A stretch of DNA of 64,000 nucleotides from NCBI GenBank assembly GCA_021234155.1, contig JAJEKV010000080.1, positions 2,963,867-3,027,866 on the forward strand. The letters are read 5' to 3'. This document shows, piece after piece, positions 1 through 11,346 of this stretch (position 1 is the stretch's first letter; each line of letters begins with the position of its first letter). The DNA comes from Isoetes taiwanensis. Lineage: Eukaryota > Streptophyta > Lycopodiopsida > Isoetales > Isoetaceae. Under the pieces are notes generated by a model. That model saw nothing but the letters and a program-made list of their open reading frames with translations, ran no database searches and was not told the origin of the DNA. The translations under genes were made by a program, and so were the position numbers.

Positions 1-4
1 CAAG

Positions 5-1374
5 TCACTCTGGAATGCCACCCCTTAGTCTGCAGTGACTAAGTGTAAGATTTCCCAACCTTGGGAGTGTAGCAAGGCCCTGTATCTTCTGAAAGCTGAG
101 ATTATTGTTGTCCAGGTCTAATTGTTGCAGACCAGTGAAGTTGCTCATATGATCTGGTAACCCCGTAATTTTGTTATTGTTCATCCTAACTTCCACTAGA
201 GAAAATGGAAGAACTCCATCCTTAATATCACCTTCTAACATGTTAGAGGCAAAGAAAAGGCGTTGAAGGCCTTTGAGACTCTTGAGGCCTCCCAATTTGT
301 CTAATGTTATGGAGTTACTTTCCAGATAAAGTATTCCCAACTTGTGCAAACTACTCAGATTAGTTTCAAACCCAGTTATGTTGTTCTGGCTTAGCTCTAA
401 AATATAGATACTTGAAGGAAATATGTTTGGGATATTCCCAGTGAGACCACAATTGGAAAGCACTAGGTAAAATAAAGATGGAAGCGTTGCTACCCCTGCA
501 ATGCTATTACTGTACAGTAAGAGATATGACATGCTAGTAAAATGGCTCATGTTTGATGGCAGATGAGTAATTTGATTATTGCCCAAGCTAATGGACCAAA
601 GATTAGGCAGTCCAGATGACGGAATTGTGCCAGTCAATTTCAAATTTCCAGAAAGATCAAGCTCAGTAAGGTTGTGCAAAGACCCTAATGCTTTAGGAAT
701 ATCACTACTCAAATGATTATCTGAAAGAGCTAAGTATTGGAGATTAGAAAGCTTACCCAAGGATGCAGGTATGGATCCAAAAAGGCTTGTGTTGGTAATC
801 CTAAGTTGTAATAGACTATAGAGGCTGCCAATGGTCTTAGGGAGACTTCCAGATATGATTGTGGAGAATATATCCAAAAATTTTAGACTGGAGAGGCCTC
901 CAATGGTGCTTGAAATGTTGCCAGATATGCATGTGTTGTCTAGATCCAAATATTGTAGGTTCGACAAACGACCAACTGATGAAGGTATTGATCCCCAGAT
1001 CTTAGTATACTGTAAGTCGATCTGTTGCAGGTTATACAGATTTTCTAGCCATCCAATTGATCCACCAAGTTGGGCATTGTACTGAAGGTGAAGTTCCTCT
1101 AAGGCCTGCAAGTTACTGAATGATGCAGGAATTGTGCCATGCAGATTGCAATTTCTCAAGTCCAACTTCTTAAGCTTCTTGAGATTGCCAAATGAAACAG
1201 GAATTTCTCCCTCAATCAAATGATTATTTGGTAGGTACAAAGAACGGAGCTCTGACAGACCACCAAGGAATGAAGCAAAACCCCGTTGGAGCTGGGATCC
1301 AGATATCCGGAGGTCCTCCAACTTGAACAAATGACCAAGACTTTCAGGAATGCTGCCATTGATATTATATGCAG
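5..1374 (-). pseudogene. Leucine-rich-repeat receptor-like protein, 3' exon fragment
   Basis: About 455 residues of tandem plant-type extracellular LRRs (LxxLxxLxLxxNxLxGxIPxxxGxL) run through the whole frame, for example 'GEIPVSFGNLKKLKKL' and 'GSIPASLGKLSNLQYL'. The family comprises membrane receptors or receptor-like proteins in defence and development; no kinase or membrane segment is visible here. No ATG opens the frame: it runs up to a good splice acceptor (TTTTACAG, ending at 1375), so this is an internal or 3' exon of a split gene. It stops at TGA 5-7, right after 'RGGIPE', where LRR proteins usually continue 'IPxWL', so the TGA probably replaces a Trp codon. The LRR identity is certain. 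Whether the gene is broken or the last exon really ends here cannot be settled at the window edge. Confidence 0.85.
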
Positions 1375-2603
1375 CTGTAAAACGTTTCTGGAACCTTCTC
1401 TTCTAAGTCTCCACATTGAAAACGGCTTCTATCAGACTCCATCTCCCCACCAAAAGTTTGCAAAAAAGCCTTCTTGCTTCTGCAGTTCATCCGAACTCGC
1501 CAGAAAATAAATCGTCGCAGAAGATTGCAGATAAGCGATGTAGTTGTCATCCAAGCAAAGCATATGCCATAGCCAGCAAAAACTTGGCGCAACTGCTCTC
1601 ATCTCAAGTCCATTCGCCTCAAACCATAAAAGGTGCGCTAATGCGGCATTACTCCTCCAACAGACTGAAGAGCTTGATGCAGATGGGCGCTGGGCGATTC
1701 CATAGCCGGAGGAGATGCTTCAACGATTGGGTTGCCACAGTTGCCGAACATGCCATAGCCAGAAAAGTTTGCAACCTGTCGAAAAAATAGCCAGAAAAGT
1801 TTGCAATGTGTCAAAAAAATTTCCATAGAAGTGTTGCGCACGAAAAAAGTTGACGTGTCGTGATCGTTGAAACCAATAATTATATATGTTAAGATAATAT
1901 ATATACTAAATTAATGCTAATATAATAGATGTTGCACACCTCCTGTTAGGTTAACATTTAACCTAACATAATGTTAACATTTAACCTAAGATAATGTTTG
2001 AAATATGCATTCACACATGAGCAGTTAAGGTTTAATTAAATTAACATTTAACATAACGGAATTTGTTAACAATCCTGTTCGCACACAAAGCTATTACGGT
2101 ATTTCAGAAATGCCAAGAATTATGCTACCAGAATGCTGCTCCGTTACTACTCTCTGCCTTCGCACCCATTCTTAAATCCTATCCTCCGAATAAAGCACTT
2201 CCAAATAGTTCCAAATAGATTTTTACCATGAAATATTTAAACAGATCTTTTAGTTCTGAAAATCAGAAATAAATGAAGAGAATATGTATCAAATGAAAAT
2301 CTTTTGTGTTGCTAGGCTTCCCATTAAAAATCCTTTTCCAAAGCTCAGATTCTGAACAATTTAACTTATCAGATCTCGTCTACATTTTTCAGATCTGCTA
2401 ACCTATCAGAATTGCTAACTTATTATACTAGGATATAATCTGCAGTAATCAATAAATTCTTGCTCATAATGCACTGATATTTTCTTGCCAGTCAATGACG
2501 TTGCACTGATAATGCACTGACATTGCCCTGTCAAACAATCCTAAACTGACAAAGAAAACTAGAAGAATTACCAAGATAAACAAGCTGAAATTTTATTTTT
2601 CAG

Positions 2604-2694
2604 TTCTCTTGATTTCCACAGCTCGTATTGCTTGCAAATTCTCTTATTCTCTTGATTTCCACAACTCATATTCTCTTGATTTCCACAACTCATA
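2604..2694. repeat. 24-bp repeat, two tandem copies plus one spaced copy
   Basis: The unit TTCTCTTGATTTCCACAACT plus CATA occurs twice back to back at 2647-2670 and 2671-2694. A slightly different copy lies at 2604-2627. It is a small local minisatellite with no coding sense. Confidence 0.85.
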
Positions 2695-3397
2695 TTTCCT
2701 ACAAAGGTGGATACAAGACTCAAATATACTCCAAGACTGTAAATATCCAGAAGAGATACAACATTGGACGTAAAAAAACAAAGCATATAAGATAGATAGG
2801 CTTTTCATTCATCTCAGCAGTTTTTTCTACAATGGTATAGGGTGGGTAGCCGCACATCGCAGGCTACCCAAAAAATGAAAAACATAGGGAATATCCAGTT
2901 ATAACACCTGGACCCCAAATAAAATTGTGTGCTATAGATATTGGCTAGTGTACCTGCTGAGAGTTTATCGCCGGGATTAAAAAACCCCGCCCTTTCGGGT
3001 TTTCGAGGAAAAACCCTAGCGATAAAATCTCGGCAAGGGGCTTGGACAACGCAGGGTCGCAAACGCTCCCAAAAAAAAACCACGCCCACCGAGAATACCA
3101 AAGCCGCGCATCACCCCTGGACCTGCACATCACCAAATGTAAAACCAATAGAGAAAAACTCCGAATTAAAGGGTCACGTGCCACGCGACAAAAAAAATAA
3201 CATTTACACCTCAAAAAAAGCGGGTGGTCACGCGTGCCACGCGACAATTATAATAAATATGAATATATAAATAACAATTTTAGGGGGGGAAGGGTGGGAG
3301 CCATGGATACTGCTGAGAGATGAGAAAGCGTCGATGAAACGTCGATGAAGAACTCTGCAATAAGTAGCGATCCCCCAACCTGATGAACGGCCTAGAA

Positions 3398-3441
3398 ATG
3401 CATGCGATGCATGCATGCGACCCATGCAATGCATGCATGCT
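3398..3441. promoter_or_regulatory. Cluster of CATGCATG (RY-type) motifs
   Basis: Within 44 bp there are several overlapping CATGCA/TGCATG hexamers. CATGCATG is the core of the plant RY element bound by B3-domain factors of the ABI3/LEC2/FUS3 type. It could equally be a simple-sequence expansion, and no gene start lies close enough to assign it. Confidence 0.25.
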
Positions 3442-3862
3442 CGTCTCGTGCAAGAATGGCGATTCGCTATGCGAATCGATGGCATTATTCATAAGCAAAT
3501 TGCAAAACATGCCTGTGTTGTAGTCTGACTTTGTACCAGAAACTTTATCAGCACCAAATTTCACGATCTGCATATCTTCTACGGAACAAAGCTCTGAAAA
3601 AATGACAGCAGTATATTAGTTCTCAAAAAATGCATCTACGAACAATATATTAACAGAAAATAAGAATGTGCATATCATCAGAAAACAACATATTAACATT
3701 ATTAGAAATATGAGAATGAATATGAAATATTGTTTGAGTTAATTAAAAGAGCATATCAGAAATATGAGAATGATTGAGCATTTTTGTATTATGAATGCTT
3801 CTGCATTACAAAAGATACATCAAAAGCTTTGAAGTCAAAACAAAACACTCTTATATGATTCC

Positions 3863-4591
3863 TTAATCACATTGCAAACACAAATTGCTCTTGAGTTTTT
3901 TACTGATCTTTTTCCATGTTTCTGACATGGCCACAAAAGCATCAACAAGTCTTGCTCTATTTGCAACCAGCCTTTCCTTATCTCCTTTATCATCTTCACG
4001 TCGCGCCTCTTGCAACTCAACCATCCTCGTTTGCAACTGAATAATCTTCTCATTGCTTTCCAGTTTCTATTTTTTTCAGGTTATGCTTTGTATCTTGAAC
4101 TTCTGAAATTACCTTTGCCATTCTATCAAATGAGCTAGACTTCCTCTGTTCGCCATTAAATCCCACCTCTCTATCACTTACAATTGTATTTGCTGATGTT
4201 ATCACAACAAGAGGCACAATGGATCGCCTCCTCCCTTGGAAAGTGTTAAAGAGGTCATACATCTGATTTTCAAACATAATGGGAAGCTTGTTTTCTTTTT
4301 GTTTTGGAGCTGATCCAGTCCTTCTTTCACAATCCTTGATGATTTTATAGTTTGATAGCATGTTTTTCCACTTCGTTCGACAATTTTCAGCACTTCTACC
4401 TACATCTTTCATTTCGTATTTTTTGTAATCTTTTTCCATTTGCTGGCGGCAGTTTTGATCTGATCTCTTCCTTCAAAAACTTCCAGTGCTGACCATTCAT
4501 TCTTCTTGGCTTCCACCAAGATTAGAATCTCATGCAATGTCCAGTTCTTGGATCTTACATGCTTTCCTCCTTCAATGGAGGTCGAATTCAT
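3863..4591 (-). pseudogene. Trihelix / Myb-SANT-like DNA-binding protein, frameshifted
   Basis: The start codon at 4591-4589 opens a frame with 'WTLHEILILVEAKKNEW' and 'AASKWKKI'. The homologous frame then shifts and continues with 'VGRSAENCRTKWKNM' and 'NYKIIKD'. This order (W, then R-S-x-x-x-C-x-x-K-W, then YK) is that of the trihelix/Myb_DNA-bind_4 domain of plant GT-type transcription factors. A second one-base shift near 4073 leads to a helical, charged C-terminus ('EKIIQLQTRMVELQEARRE' to 'SNLCLQCD') ending at TAA 3865-3863, which looks like a coiled-coil tail. Two frameshifts within about 240 codons suggest a pseudogene, although single-base assembly errors would look the same. A transposon-encoded Myb/SANT protein is a less likely alternative. 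Confidence 0.65.
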
Positions 4592-4613
4592 ACTAAGTTC
4601 TTCATCGTTACTG

Positions 4614-4835
4614 CACTAGTAGAGATGACCCTTGGTTGTCAAAGTTTGTCACGCAAAATACACTATATTATTATTTTATTATATCGTGATAAATGACCTT
4701 TCTCACTCGTGATAAACGTGAAACCATTTGTTACACGTGATATATAAATAATTTTGCCACGCGTGACAAATTCAAGTTTGTCATGCGTGACAATCACACC
4801 TGACAATTTTACTTTTGTCACGCGTGATAAACCTA
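4614..4835. mobile_element. CACTA-like terminus with palindromic subterminal repeats
   Basis: The sequence CACTAGTAGAGATGACCC at 4614 matches the CACTA-type inverted terminus of plant En/Spm elements. It is followed inward by repeated, mostly palindromic TTTGTCACGCGTGACAAA-like units (about 4650-4830), as expected for subterminal transposase-binding repeats. No matching opposite terminus was found, so length and partner are unknown. The TNP2-like transposase at about 12.3-13.6 kb could belong to the same element, but this is not shown. Confidence 0.55.
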
Positions 4836-5557
4836 TATTTAATAATATTTATTTGATTGTTTTTTTTATGTAACGTCTTTTATATAATTTTTAATATTAT
4901 TATTTATAAGTTTTGCCATCTCCGGCAAATTGTGTTTGGAAAAAAAAGGTTGGGGCAGCTGGTTTTGATTGTCCCTAATTGGTTGCAAATTGGTAGATAA
5001 ACACAAAATGAGATTTTATATAAAAATTTTATAAATTACATATGCTTTCCAATAAAAAATGATCGTGCACTTTACTTTTTATAGTCTTGCGTAAGGCCTT
5101 ATCTCCTGGCCCAAACTTTGGCTTGCCCGTCGGGCTTACCACCAAAGCAGGTACATCTGGTGAGCTCTCTTTACGAGTCAAACATATTAGTTTGTTATTT
5201 GAAATTATTATGGAAGTGCCAAAAATATTTACCTACACTTCTCCAAAGTGGTGGAGGTAGGTGGTGTACTCTTACCTCATCCCCACATCCACGTCCATGC
5301 CCATGCCCTGGAATATATAACAAAATATGTATATAGCATAATTCTAAAAGAAACAAGGTTGAAATATTTACCTATAACTGACTCATGTGGAGCTGGAGTT
5401 CTAGGTGATGCAGGTGCAGATGCAGGTGCTGGTGCTGGTGCAAGTAGCGAACGCTAGAGTTATCGATATGCAGTAGTAGTGGCCTCTCGCTCTCGCATCC
5501 TCTGATCAAAGATTGTATTAGGGACCCTGGCCTCAGTAATATTCTCCTGAGGAGTTT
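4836..5557. other. Non-coding stretch with a hexamer repeat
   Basis: AT-rich sequence without a recognisable gene. A GGTGCA/GGTGCT hexamer run lies at about 5409-5445 and gives Gly/Ala-rich short reading frames that are not credible proteins. Confidence 0.4.
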
Positions 5558-5574
5558 GGGCCTATTCACGAGAT
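5558..5574. repeat. Target-site duplication of LINE (low-coordinate copy)
   Basis: GGGCCTATTCACGAGAT is repeated exactly at 6378-6394, and the two copies bracket the LINE. The T run that follows marks the element's poly(A) end on the minus strand. Confidence 0.95.
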
Positions 5575-6377
5575 TTTTTTTTTTTTTTATGAACGTGGAC
5601 CTTTATTACTCAAAAGAATACAAAGAGTACATGGGGGACTCAAAACCCAGTGGAGAAGATATCCACTAGAGCAACACTACCCACCACATACATAACATAG
5701 AAAAGCAGAGAACACAGATCACAATGAGCACAACTGTTTGCTATGAGTAGGTGTGAATCTGAAGATATTGCTCCCAAATGACACTTTTGATGTCATCCTT
5801 CAAGGAAGAACATTTGTACGCCTTCACAATGCGACTACGGGCATCGCTAAGCACTTGCGTATCTGAGAAGAGTTGTCCCTTGAAGATGAGGAGATTTCGT
5901 CTCTTCCAGATGGACCAGATGATCCAAGCAGATGCTAAGTGGAAAGCCCTCTTTGCCAACTTGTCCCAAGAACTAGGATAGACTGACAATAGGACCTGTT
6001 GACTATTCAAGTCACAATAGAAAAGACTTAGAAGCCACTGCCAAGCAGGTCGAACATGGCGACATAAGAAAAAGCAGTGCTCAATTGTCTCATCCCTCTG
6101 CGTGCAAAGAGGGCAGATCATAGAGACTTCTGGACGAAATCGATGAACAACAGTGTTTACCCGCACGCATCTATGAGTGATCTGCCACCATAAAATGGAT
6201 AGCTTAGGATGAAGCAATTTATCCTATACCCATCGCCAGACTGCTTTACGATGAGGCTCGGGGATAACTAAAGGCCACTTTGGCGATGGAGGCAACACCT
6301 CAGGATGAAGCAGGACCACATACATTGAGTGCACCAGGTGCTCCTCCTTAACATTGCCATGAACCACCCAGAGCTGG
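5575..6377 (-). mobile_element. 5'-truncated LINE (L1-type non-LTR retrotransposon)
   Basis: On the minus strand this 803-bp insert ends in poly(A), seen as a T run at 5574-5588 on the plus strand. It is bracketed by perfect 17-bp duplications (5558-5574 and 6378-6394). It carries only the 3' end of ORF2. Simple 5' truncation with a long duplication and poly(A) tail is the standard outcome of target-primed reverse transcription. Removing the insert gives the pre-insertion sequence joined at GGGCCTATTCACGAGAT. Confidence 0.93.
5741..6377 (-). pseudogene. LINE ORF2 C-terminus (zf-RVT region)
   Basis: The C-terminal region of a plant LINE reverse transcriptase. It has 'ILWWQITHRCVRVNTVVHRF', a CPLC...EHCFFLC cysteine-histidine cluster and 'LASAWIIWSIWKRRNLLIF', which together define the zf-RVT domain found after the reverse transcriptase. 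The frame extends upstream to the truncation point and is broken by one in-frame TAG at 6226-6224. The RT and endonuclease domains are absent, so the copy cannot move by itself. Confidence 0.88.
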
Positions 6378-6394
6378 GGGCCTATTCACGAGAT

Positions 6395-7864
6395 CTCTTA
6401 GCAGGATCACCACCAGTACCATATAGGTCTGAATGTAAAATCAAACATTATAACTCAGATAAAAAATTACAATCTAATTGCCACATTTAGTGCAAATTGC
6501 AGTCCAAGTTCAGCTACAACACTGAAAAAGTGCACATGCATCAAATGTCCCCTTGAGTTCAAATTGTAGGATGCTCACTTGATATTTGATTAAAATATAA
6601 ATGCATGGAGGGCTTTAGAGGAGATAAGAAATCAAGAATCAAATGCACGAAATATCAATCACTCATTTTACCACATAATGGTTATTAACTTGCTGTAAAA
6701 AATGTTCTAAAGCTTATGCTATAATAATTAGATCATTCCCATATGAACGGTATTTTCATCGCTTTCATTGCTACAATGATTTCTACGTGCCGACAATTGG
6801 ATAATTATTTAGTGACCTCTTGGAATTATCAAATTAGTGACATATTACCAAATTACTAACCTCTTGGAATATGAGTTCGGCTCTCCAAATTGACACTCCA
6901 CTTGTCTCTCCCTCTTTACGAGCTTTCTCTAATTTAATATGCAAAGTGGGAATAGTGGGAATGTTTCCTTTGACTTAACCTGCAATTATATTTCATAAAG
7001 AATTTGGTTTAGGGAGCCCCCTTATACAAAGCAAACTTTGAGAAAGAAATCCAAATGACATCCATTCCCTAAACTAAAATGGTGACTTGGAAGTGTTTGT
7101 TCAAATCTTACCTGAAATCAGTCTTCCTTGTTCAAATGCTTTCAGAAGGTCGGTAATCTACCCATAGATGTTTATCCAATCCCACATGTACTCTAATATG
7201 TAAACATACACAATTCCAAATACAATACAATGTAAGCAATGTGATTGATAAAATGGTAAAATATTGTTGGCTATAAAGTGAACCACAGACATAAGAAAAA
7301 ATTTAGGAAAGAAGCAAGCCAATCTAGCTATTCTATTCAAAGAACTCTGAGAATCATAGGCAGATGTTACTTCACTGCAGCATAGTCAATGTCCATGCAG
7401 CAATATGATGCGTTTTCCTAAAGATCTGGCGCCACTTTCACATCTATCTTGACATGTAAATTATAACTATGCTATAGCAACCACTAACATCATTCATAAA
7501 TCATAGAAGATAATTGCATGATTTCACCCCAATGGTTGTAGCTTTAGCCAATAGTTGCAAGTTCAGTTATCCTTGATATCATAACATCCAATTTCGGTCC
7601 CTTGAACAGCTTCAATAACTAGAAAAGTGTGTGGACAATTGATGTGTTATAAAGGTTAATTTATTTTTCCAAGGACTGTACATCTTCACTGTACATCTTC
7701 ACAATACTGCCAATTCTGGTTCCCAGTCGGGTTCCAATTCAATGGATTCAATCACTGCTCATAGTATTGCAATAATGTGGAGAATAAAGAGTTTTATCCA
7801 ACTGCACATTCAACGCAGATAATTTGGTTTAAGCAGCACGCACCTAACTCTACACAGTCATGCA
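6395..7864. other. Unannotated AT-rich sequence
   Basis: About 1.5 kb with no coding region, RNA gene or repeat that I can support. It continues the locus the LINE inserted into. Confidence 0.4.
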
Positions 7865-9113
7865 TTGGACCATGCTATAGAATTGGTTAATCATTCCGTC
7901 AATGTATCTTGTCATGGCATTCCAGTCATAGATCTCCCTTTCGTTCCTCATGTCATGGTTCCACAAAATACGGTTCAATCTCATCAATTTGCTCCACCAC
8001 AACGCAGTAAAATTTGGTGTCATAGTTGTAAGTATCAAGGCCATTTGGCCAAAGAATGCAATTCCACTAATGGTCCTCCTCATTGCAAATGTTGCAACAT
8101 GTGCAATCATGCTATTAAAGAATGCACGCGCCCTCATCCCACATCTTTTCGGCAAAAGATGGTCCTCCAAGTTCAGACGACGCCTCAGCAATATCTACAG
8201 TCTCAGCCATATCCACAACAACAACAATATCCACAATTTCAGCAACCTCAACAACCACGAGGCCAAAGCCTCACGCACTCCTTTTGATCCAGCAAAAGCT
8301 CAATGCTATCATTATTAAGAATGGGGTCACACCACCATGGCGTGCCCACAACTCCCTCAAGTCCAAGTATAACTTCCAGGCACGAACCAAACTGCCTCAG
8401 TCTGTCTTACTGCTTATCAACTCTGGATTGCCAATGCCAAACAAGACCACACTGAAGAAATTCGCACGCCCCAATAGCAGAGCCCCCAACAAGCTCCTGC
8501 GGCCCTGGATCAACAAGCTCAAGAAGAGATCTATCAAGCTCTCAATCCTCCGGTCCAACAATCCAACTGGGTAGGTCTGGTCTCATGCTAGCATCTGGGC
8601 ACATGCCCCTTCTCACGCCTCAAGACACGCAGCCTGCTTTTGTTATCGACACTATCCCTCATGAGGAACAAAAGGCGGTCCATTTTAACTCTAATCTCGA
8701 CAAGCTCATGCCTCATATCATGCCCAAAGTTCGTCAAAGTATTTTCAAGCTTATGCAAGCTGCTGAAGGATGCACAATGGCTAATGTTCATGCCACCACA
8801 CACGCTTAACAGCGTCCACGCGCCTTCCACATCTAAGACCCCCTCACCCACTCAGTCGTATCCCAACATTGTTGCTGAAGTTGAACTCCTAAAGGAAGTT
8901 TTTGCGTCGATGCCTCCAGCACCCGCACCATTGGATCATGTTGATCATTTAGCTCATGTTCCCTTGGAGCTACAAGAAGAGCTTGCTAAAATTAAAATTC
9001 CCCTTAGTCTCTCAACTATCCTAAAGCTATGTCCAGCCCTCAGGGAACAATTGCCACTGCCCACTGTTCTTGTTCGTGCAGTAGTCACTTCTACACCCAC
9101 GGTTCATGCAATA
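7865..9113 (+). pseudogene. Gag-like protein with three CCHC zinc knuckles, decayed
   Basis: Frame 7865-8287 shows two CX2CX4HX4C zinc knuckles, 'CHSCKYQGHLAKEC' and 'CKCCNMCNHAIKEC', followed by a Gln/Pro-rich segment. After a frame change near 8270 a third knuckle-like motif follows at about 8302-8350 (C-x-x-Y, WGH, MAC), with its second Cys read as Tyr and an in-frame TAA. The rest (8350-9113) is coding-like in shifting frames (Gln/Ala-rich, then 'HIMPKVRQSIFKLMQ') but not recognised. Zinc knuckles in this arrangement occur in retroelement Gag proteins and bind RNA. No polymerase domain is adjacent. The 3' end is interrupted by the E3 LTR, so this older element was the target of E3. Confidence 0.55.
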
Positions 9114-9118
9114 GTTGA

Positions 9119-10644
9119 TGTGACATTCTAGCATAACATACGGTTCGAATACGCATATTATACTGCCACGTCACGCATACTGTCACCATGATAGGTACTT
9201 GAGAGGCGTAAAGGGTTGCACCTGGGGGCAACCTTCTATGTTGCACATGTATATTAAACATATGCAATTAAACCCCTTTGACAAATGGCAAAGCCCCATT
9301 TGTCCCTTCTAACCTAAACCTAAAAGTTCATGTAAAAGGAACAAAAGGGAAAACTTTAAACCTTTTCCATTCTCGCATTTTGGCTTCCTTGGGCCATTCT
9401 GGCCAAGCCAAATTACTATTCCACATTGCCAGGCGTCACCGAGCCGCATTTGCACAACAGTTCTCTCAGGAGCAGCGGCCTTTAGCAAGAACGAAGGCAT
9501 GGACGCAATTCAGGGAGCTGGAGCAAGCCAGGAATCAGGTAACCTGTGATTCCGTTGTGCAAAGCCGACTCTTAGCCCGACAATGAGCTAGGGTAGTATG
9601 TTAGATCTGTCTTAGCCGCCTTATAGATCCTAAGATCACCAGCCTTAATGAATGAACCTAACCATATATGTTAGGTAGATAAATTAGATTCTATTCAGTA
9701 TATCAGTTCTCTGATGATGATGATGTTCCATTCCATGCTCTCCGGTGTATGTGGGAAGGGGGTTAGAGGCCATGAAACCTTCAATAGCAGATGATTCTAG
9801 ATATGCCTCATTAAATCCCTGTTGATGCGGCCCATGTATAAGAGCTCGCTTGGTTGTGAGTGGCGGGGCTAGAGCGGTGGAATAAGGGGAACTTGTCCCA
9901 TCACTAATTGATCCCTCTGGTGTGTAAAGCCTACCAGAGATCTTAGCAGACTAGGCTTAATGGTTTTCCACTGCATGTGGGCAAGGCACGAGCTCGACAC
10001 CTCTTGGGTGGTGATCTACCTTCAATGAGGTTCAAGTTGAATAAGGGCAGCGGCCCTCTAGCTGCCTGTGATGGGCATGTATGCCTCTAGAAGGGGGTGA
10101 GCCTCTTTCTGCCTCATCGAGGCTGGGGAGATGAAACCCAGTGGTAGCCCCTTCGGCTACATACCCGGCAGGCTACGGTCCAGTCCCTAGACTCTTCAAT
10201 CTACTCTGCAAAGTGTACACTGGGAGGGGCGGATGGAGCGGACTACCCAACAGCCATGTTCCTATGCCAGTCCAATATGAATTTAGTCTGCATTGGCTTC
10301 TGGAGACCCAAGCCATCAGTCCATACCCTGGAGTCTGAGTCTTGGGTAGGATCTCCCATGTGATGATGATATTGTTGATGTGTTTATATATGTATGCTAT
10401 GGTGCAGTCACCCTTCTAGGTGACTCTGTTGCATTTGATGTCATGTGCTTACGTTTATTCACGCTTCTGCAGCTAGATCGCTCCCGAGGGAAGACGGGAT
10501 AAATGACCCATCCATTCTTCCTCATCAATCCATGGCTAAAGGATTGGTGTCAGGTGGATGGCCTCTGTCATCTTGGCTGCCAGAGGGATGAGCTCTGCCT
10601 TCCAATACGATGGGAGCATCGTAGAAGAAGTAGGGGATGTCACA
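9119..10644 (+). mobile_element. E3 5' LTR (Ty3/Gypsy)
   Basis: It begins TGTGACATTC and ends GATGTCACA, an inverted-repeat LTR pair. It is colinear with the E1 LTRs at 34033 and 50008 from the first bases (AGCATAA...TATTATACTGCCACGTCAC) to the last. A primer-binding site follows at once, so this is a 5' LTR of a plus-strand element. No 3' LTR is present in the window. The 5 bp before it (GTTGA, 9114-9118) would be the target duplication. Confidence 0.85.
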
Positions 10645-10645
10645 G

Positions 10646-10658
10646 TGGTATCAGAGCC
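10646..10658 (+). other. E3 primer-binding site (initiator tRNA-Met)
   Basis: TGGTATCAGAGCC lies one base after the LTR end. It is complementary to the 3' end of plant initiator tRNA-Met, the usual primer of plant Ty3/Gypsy elements. Confidence 0.9.
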
Positions 10659-10836
10659 ATGATCTTGGTAGATCAAGATTGGGCACTGACCATTTCCCTA
10701 TAGGACTAACAGTAGACCTTCACCCTTGGGAATAACAACCCAAGCATGAACCTCAAAAAATTGGGAATTTTTTTTTTCAATCCGTTAAGTTAGAAAGAAT
10801 AGTAGAAAACCAAGAAATTATGGCCATTAGGGAGTG

Positions 10837-11125
10837 ACCCCTCATAGAGTGCGCCCCAGGCATTTTCAAAAATTTTGAACAAGGGTCTCGCACATTGTGT
10901 GAGTAGTTGACCAATTTTGACCTAGATAAATGCGTAATTAGAGTAATATGAATCATAGTTTAAGGTAGCTTAAAGCTTGAATTTAAAGCTAGGAATATAT
11001 GTTCTAACACTAAGAAACTGTTTATAAAACTAAAATTAGAGCAAAAAAGGAGCGACCCCTCACAGAGTGCACCCAGGGCATTTCCAAAAGTTTTTAAAGT
11101 GCTTCTCGCGCACTGTGTGAGTGGT
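10837..11125 (+). promoter_or_regulatory. E3 leader palindromes (two copies, 218 bp apart)
   Basis: Two imperfect palindromes (10837-10906 and 11055-11125) have left arms like CCCCTCACAGAGTGC and right arms like GCGCACTGTGTGAGTGG. The second keeps the longer match. They lie at the same place relative to the primer-binding site and TATA box as their homologues in E1, so they are conserved cis elements, either DNA-binding sites or RNA stem-loops. Confidence 0.7.
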
Positions 11126-11233
11126 AGGTATTTTTTTGCCTGAAAGAACCTAATGTATTAATCTAGAAAAGACTAATGCTTTACATAATTATATAATATG
11201 AAATTGCAAGTCCAAAACCTAAAACTCCCAGAC

Positions 11234-11243
11234 CTATAAATAG
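11234..11243 (+). promoter_or_regulatory. TATA box of E3 ORF-A
   Basis: CTATAAATAG sits 113 bp upstream of the MARTKQ start codon and about 109 bp after the second palindrome. The same element occurs at the equivalent place in E1 (36209) and E2 (24816-24825). Confidence 0.65.
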
Positions 11244-11346
11244 ACCCTTAGGGTTCTTCATTTTCACCTTTCTTCTCCAGCTAGCTACTCTCCGGCCAAG
11301 AAGGCGATCTTTAGGAGCTCGGACGGCGATTGACATATTTCAAAAT

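Larger units (their letters stand above)
1375..3862. other. Gene-poor AT-rich stretch
   Basis: No convincing coding region is seen in about 2.5 kb. It holds a short direct repeat (AGCCAGAAAAGTTTGCAA near 1758-1806), the 24-bp repeats at 2604-2694, a GCATGC-rich cluster at 3398-3441 and an 8-bp inverted repeat with a 3-nt loop near 3465-3485. The part near the LRR exon may be intron or upstream sequence of that gene. Confidence 0.5.

Noticed and set aside
2960-3010. AACCCCGCCC-TTTCGGGTTTT as a bacterial-type terminator
   Set aside because: The context is plant nuclear DNA with no adjacent gene; the GC-rich stem with flanking A/T tracts is probably coincidental.
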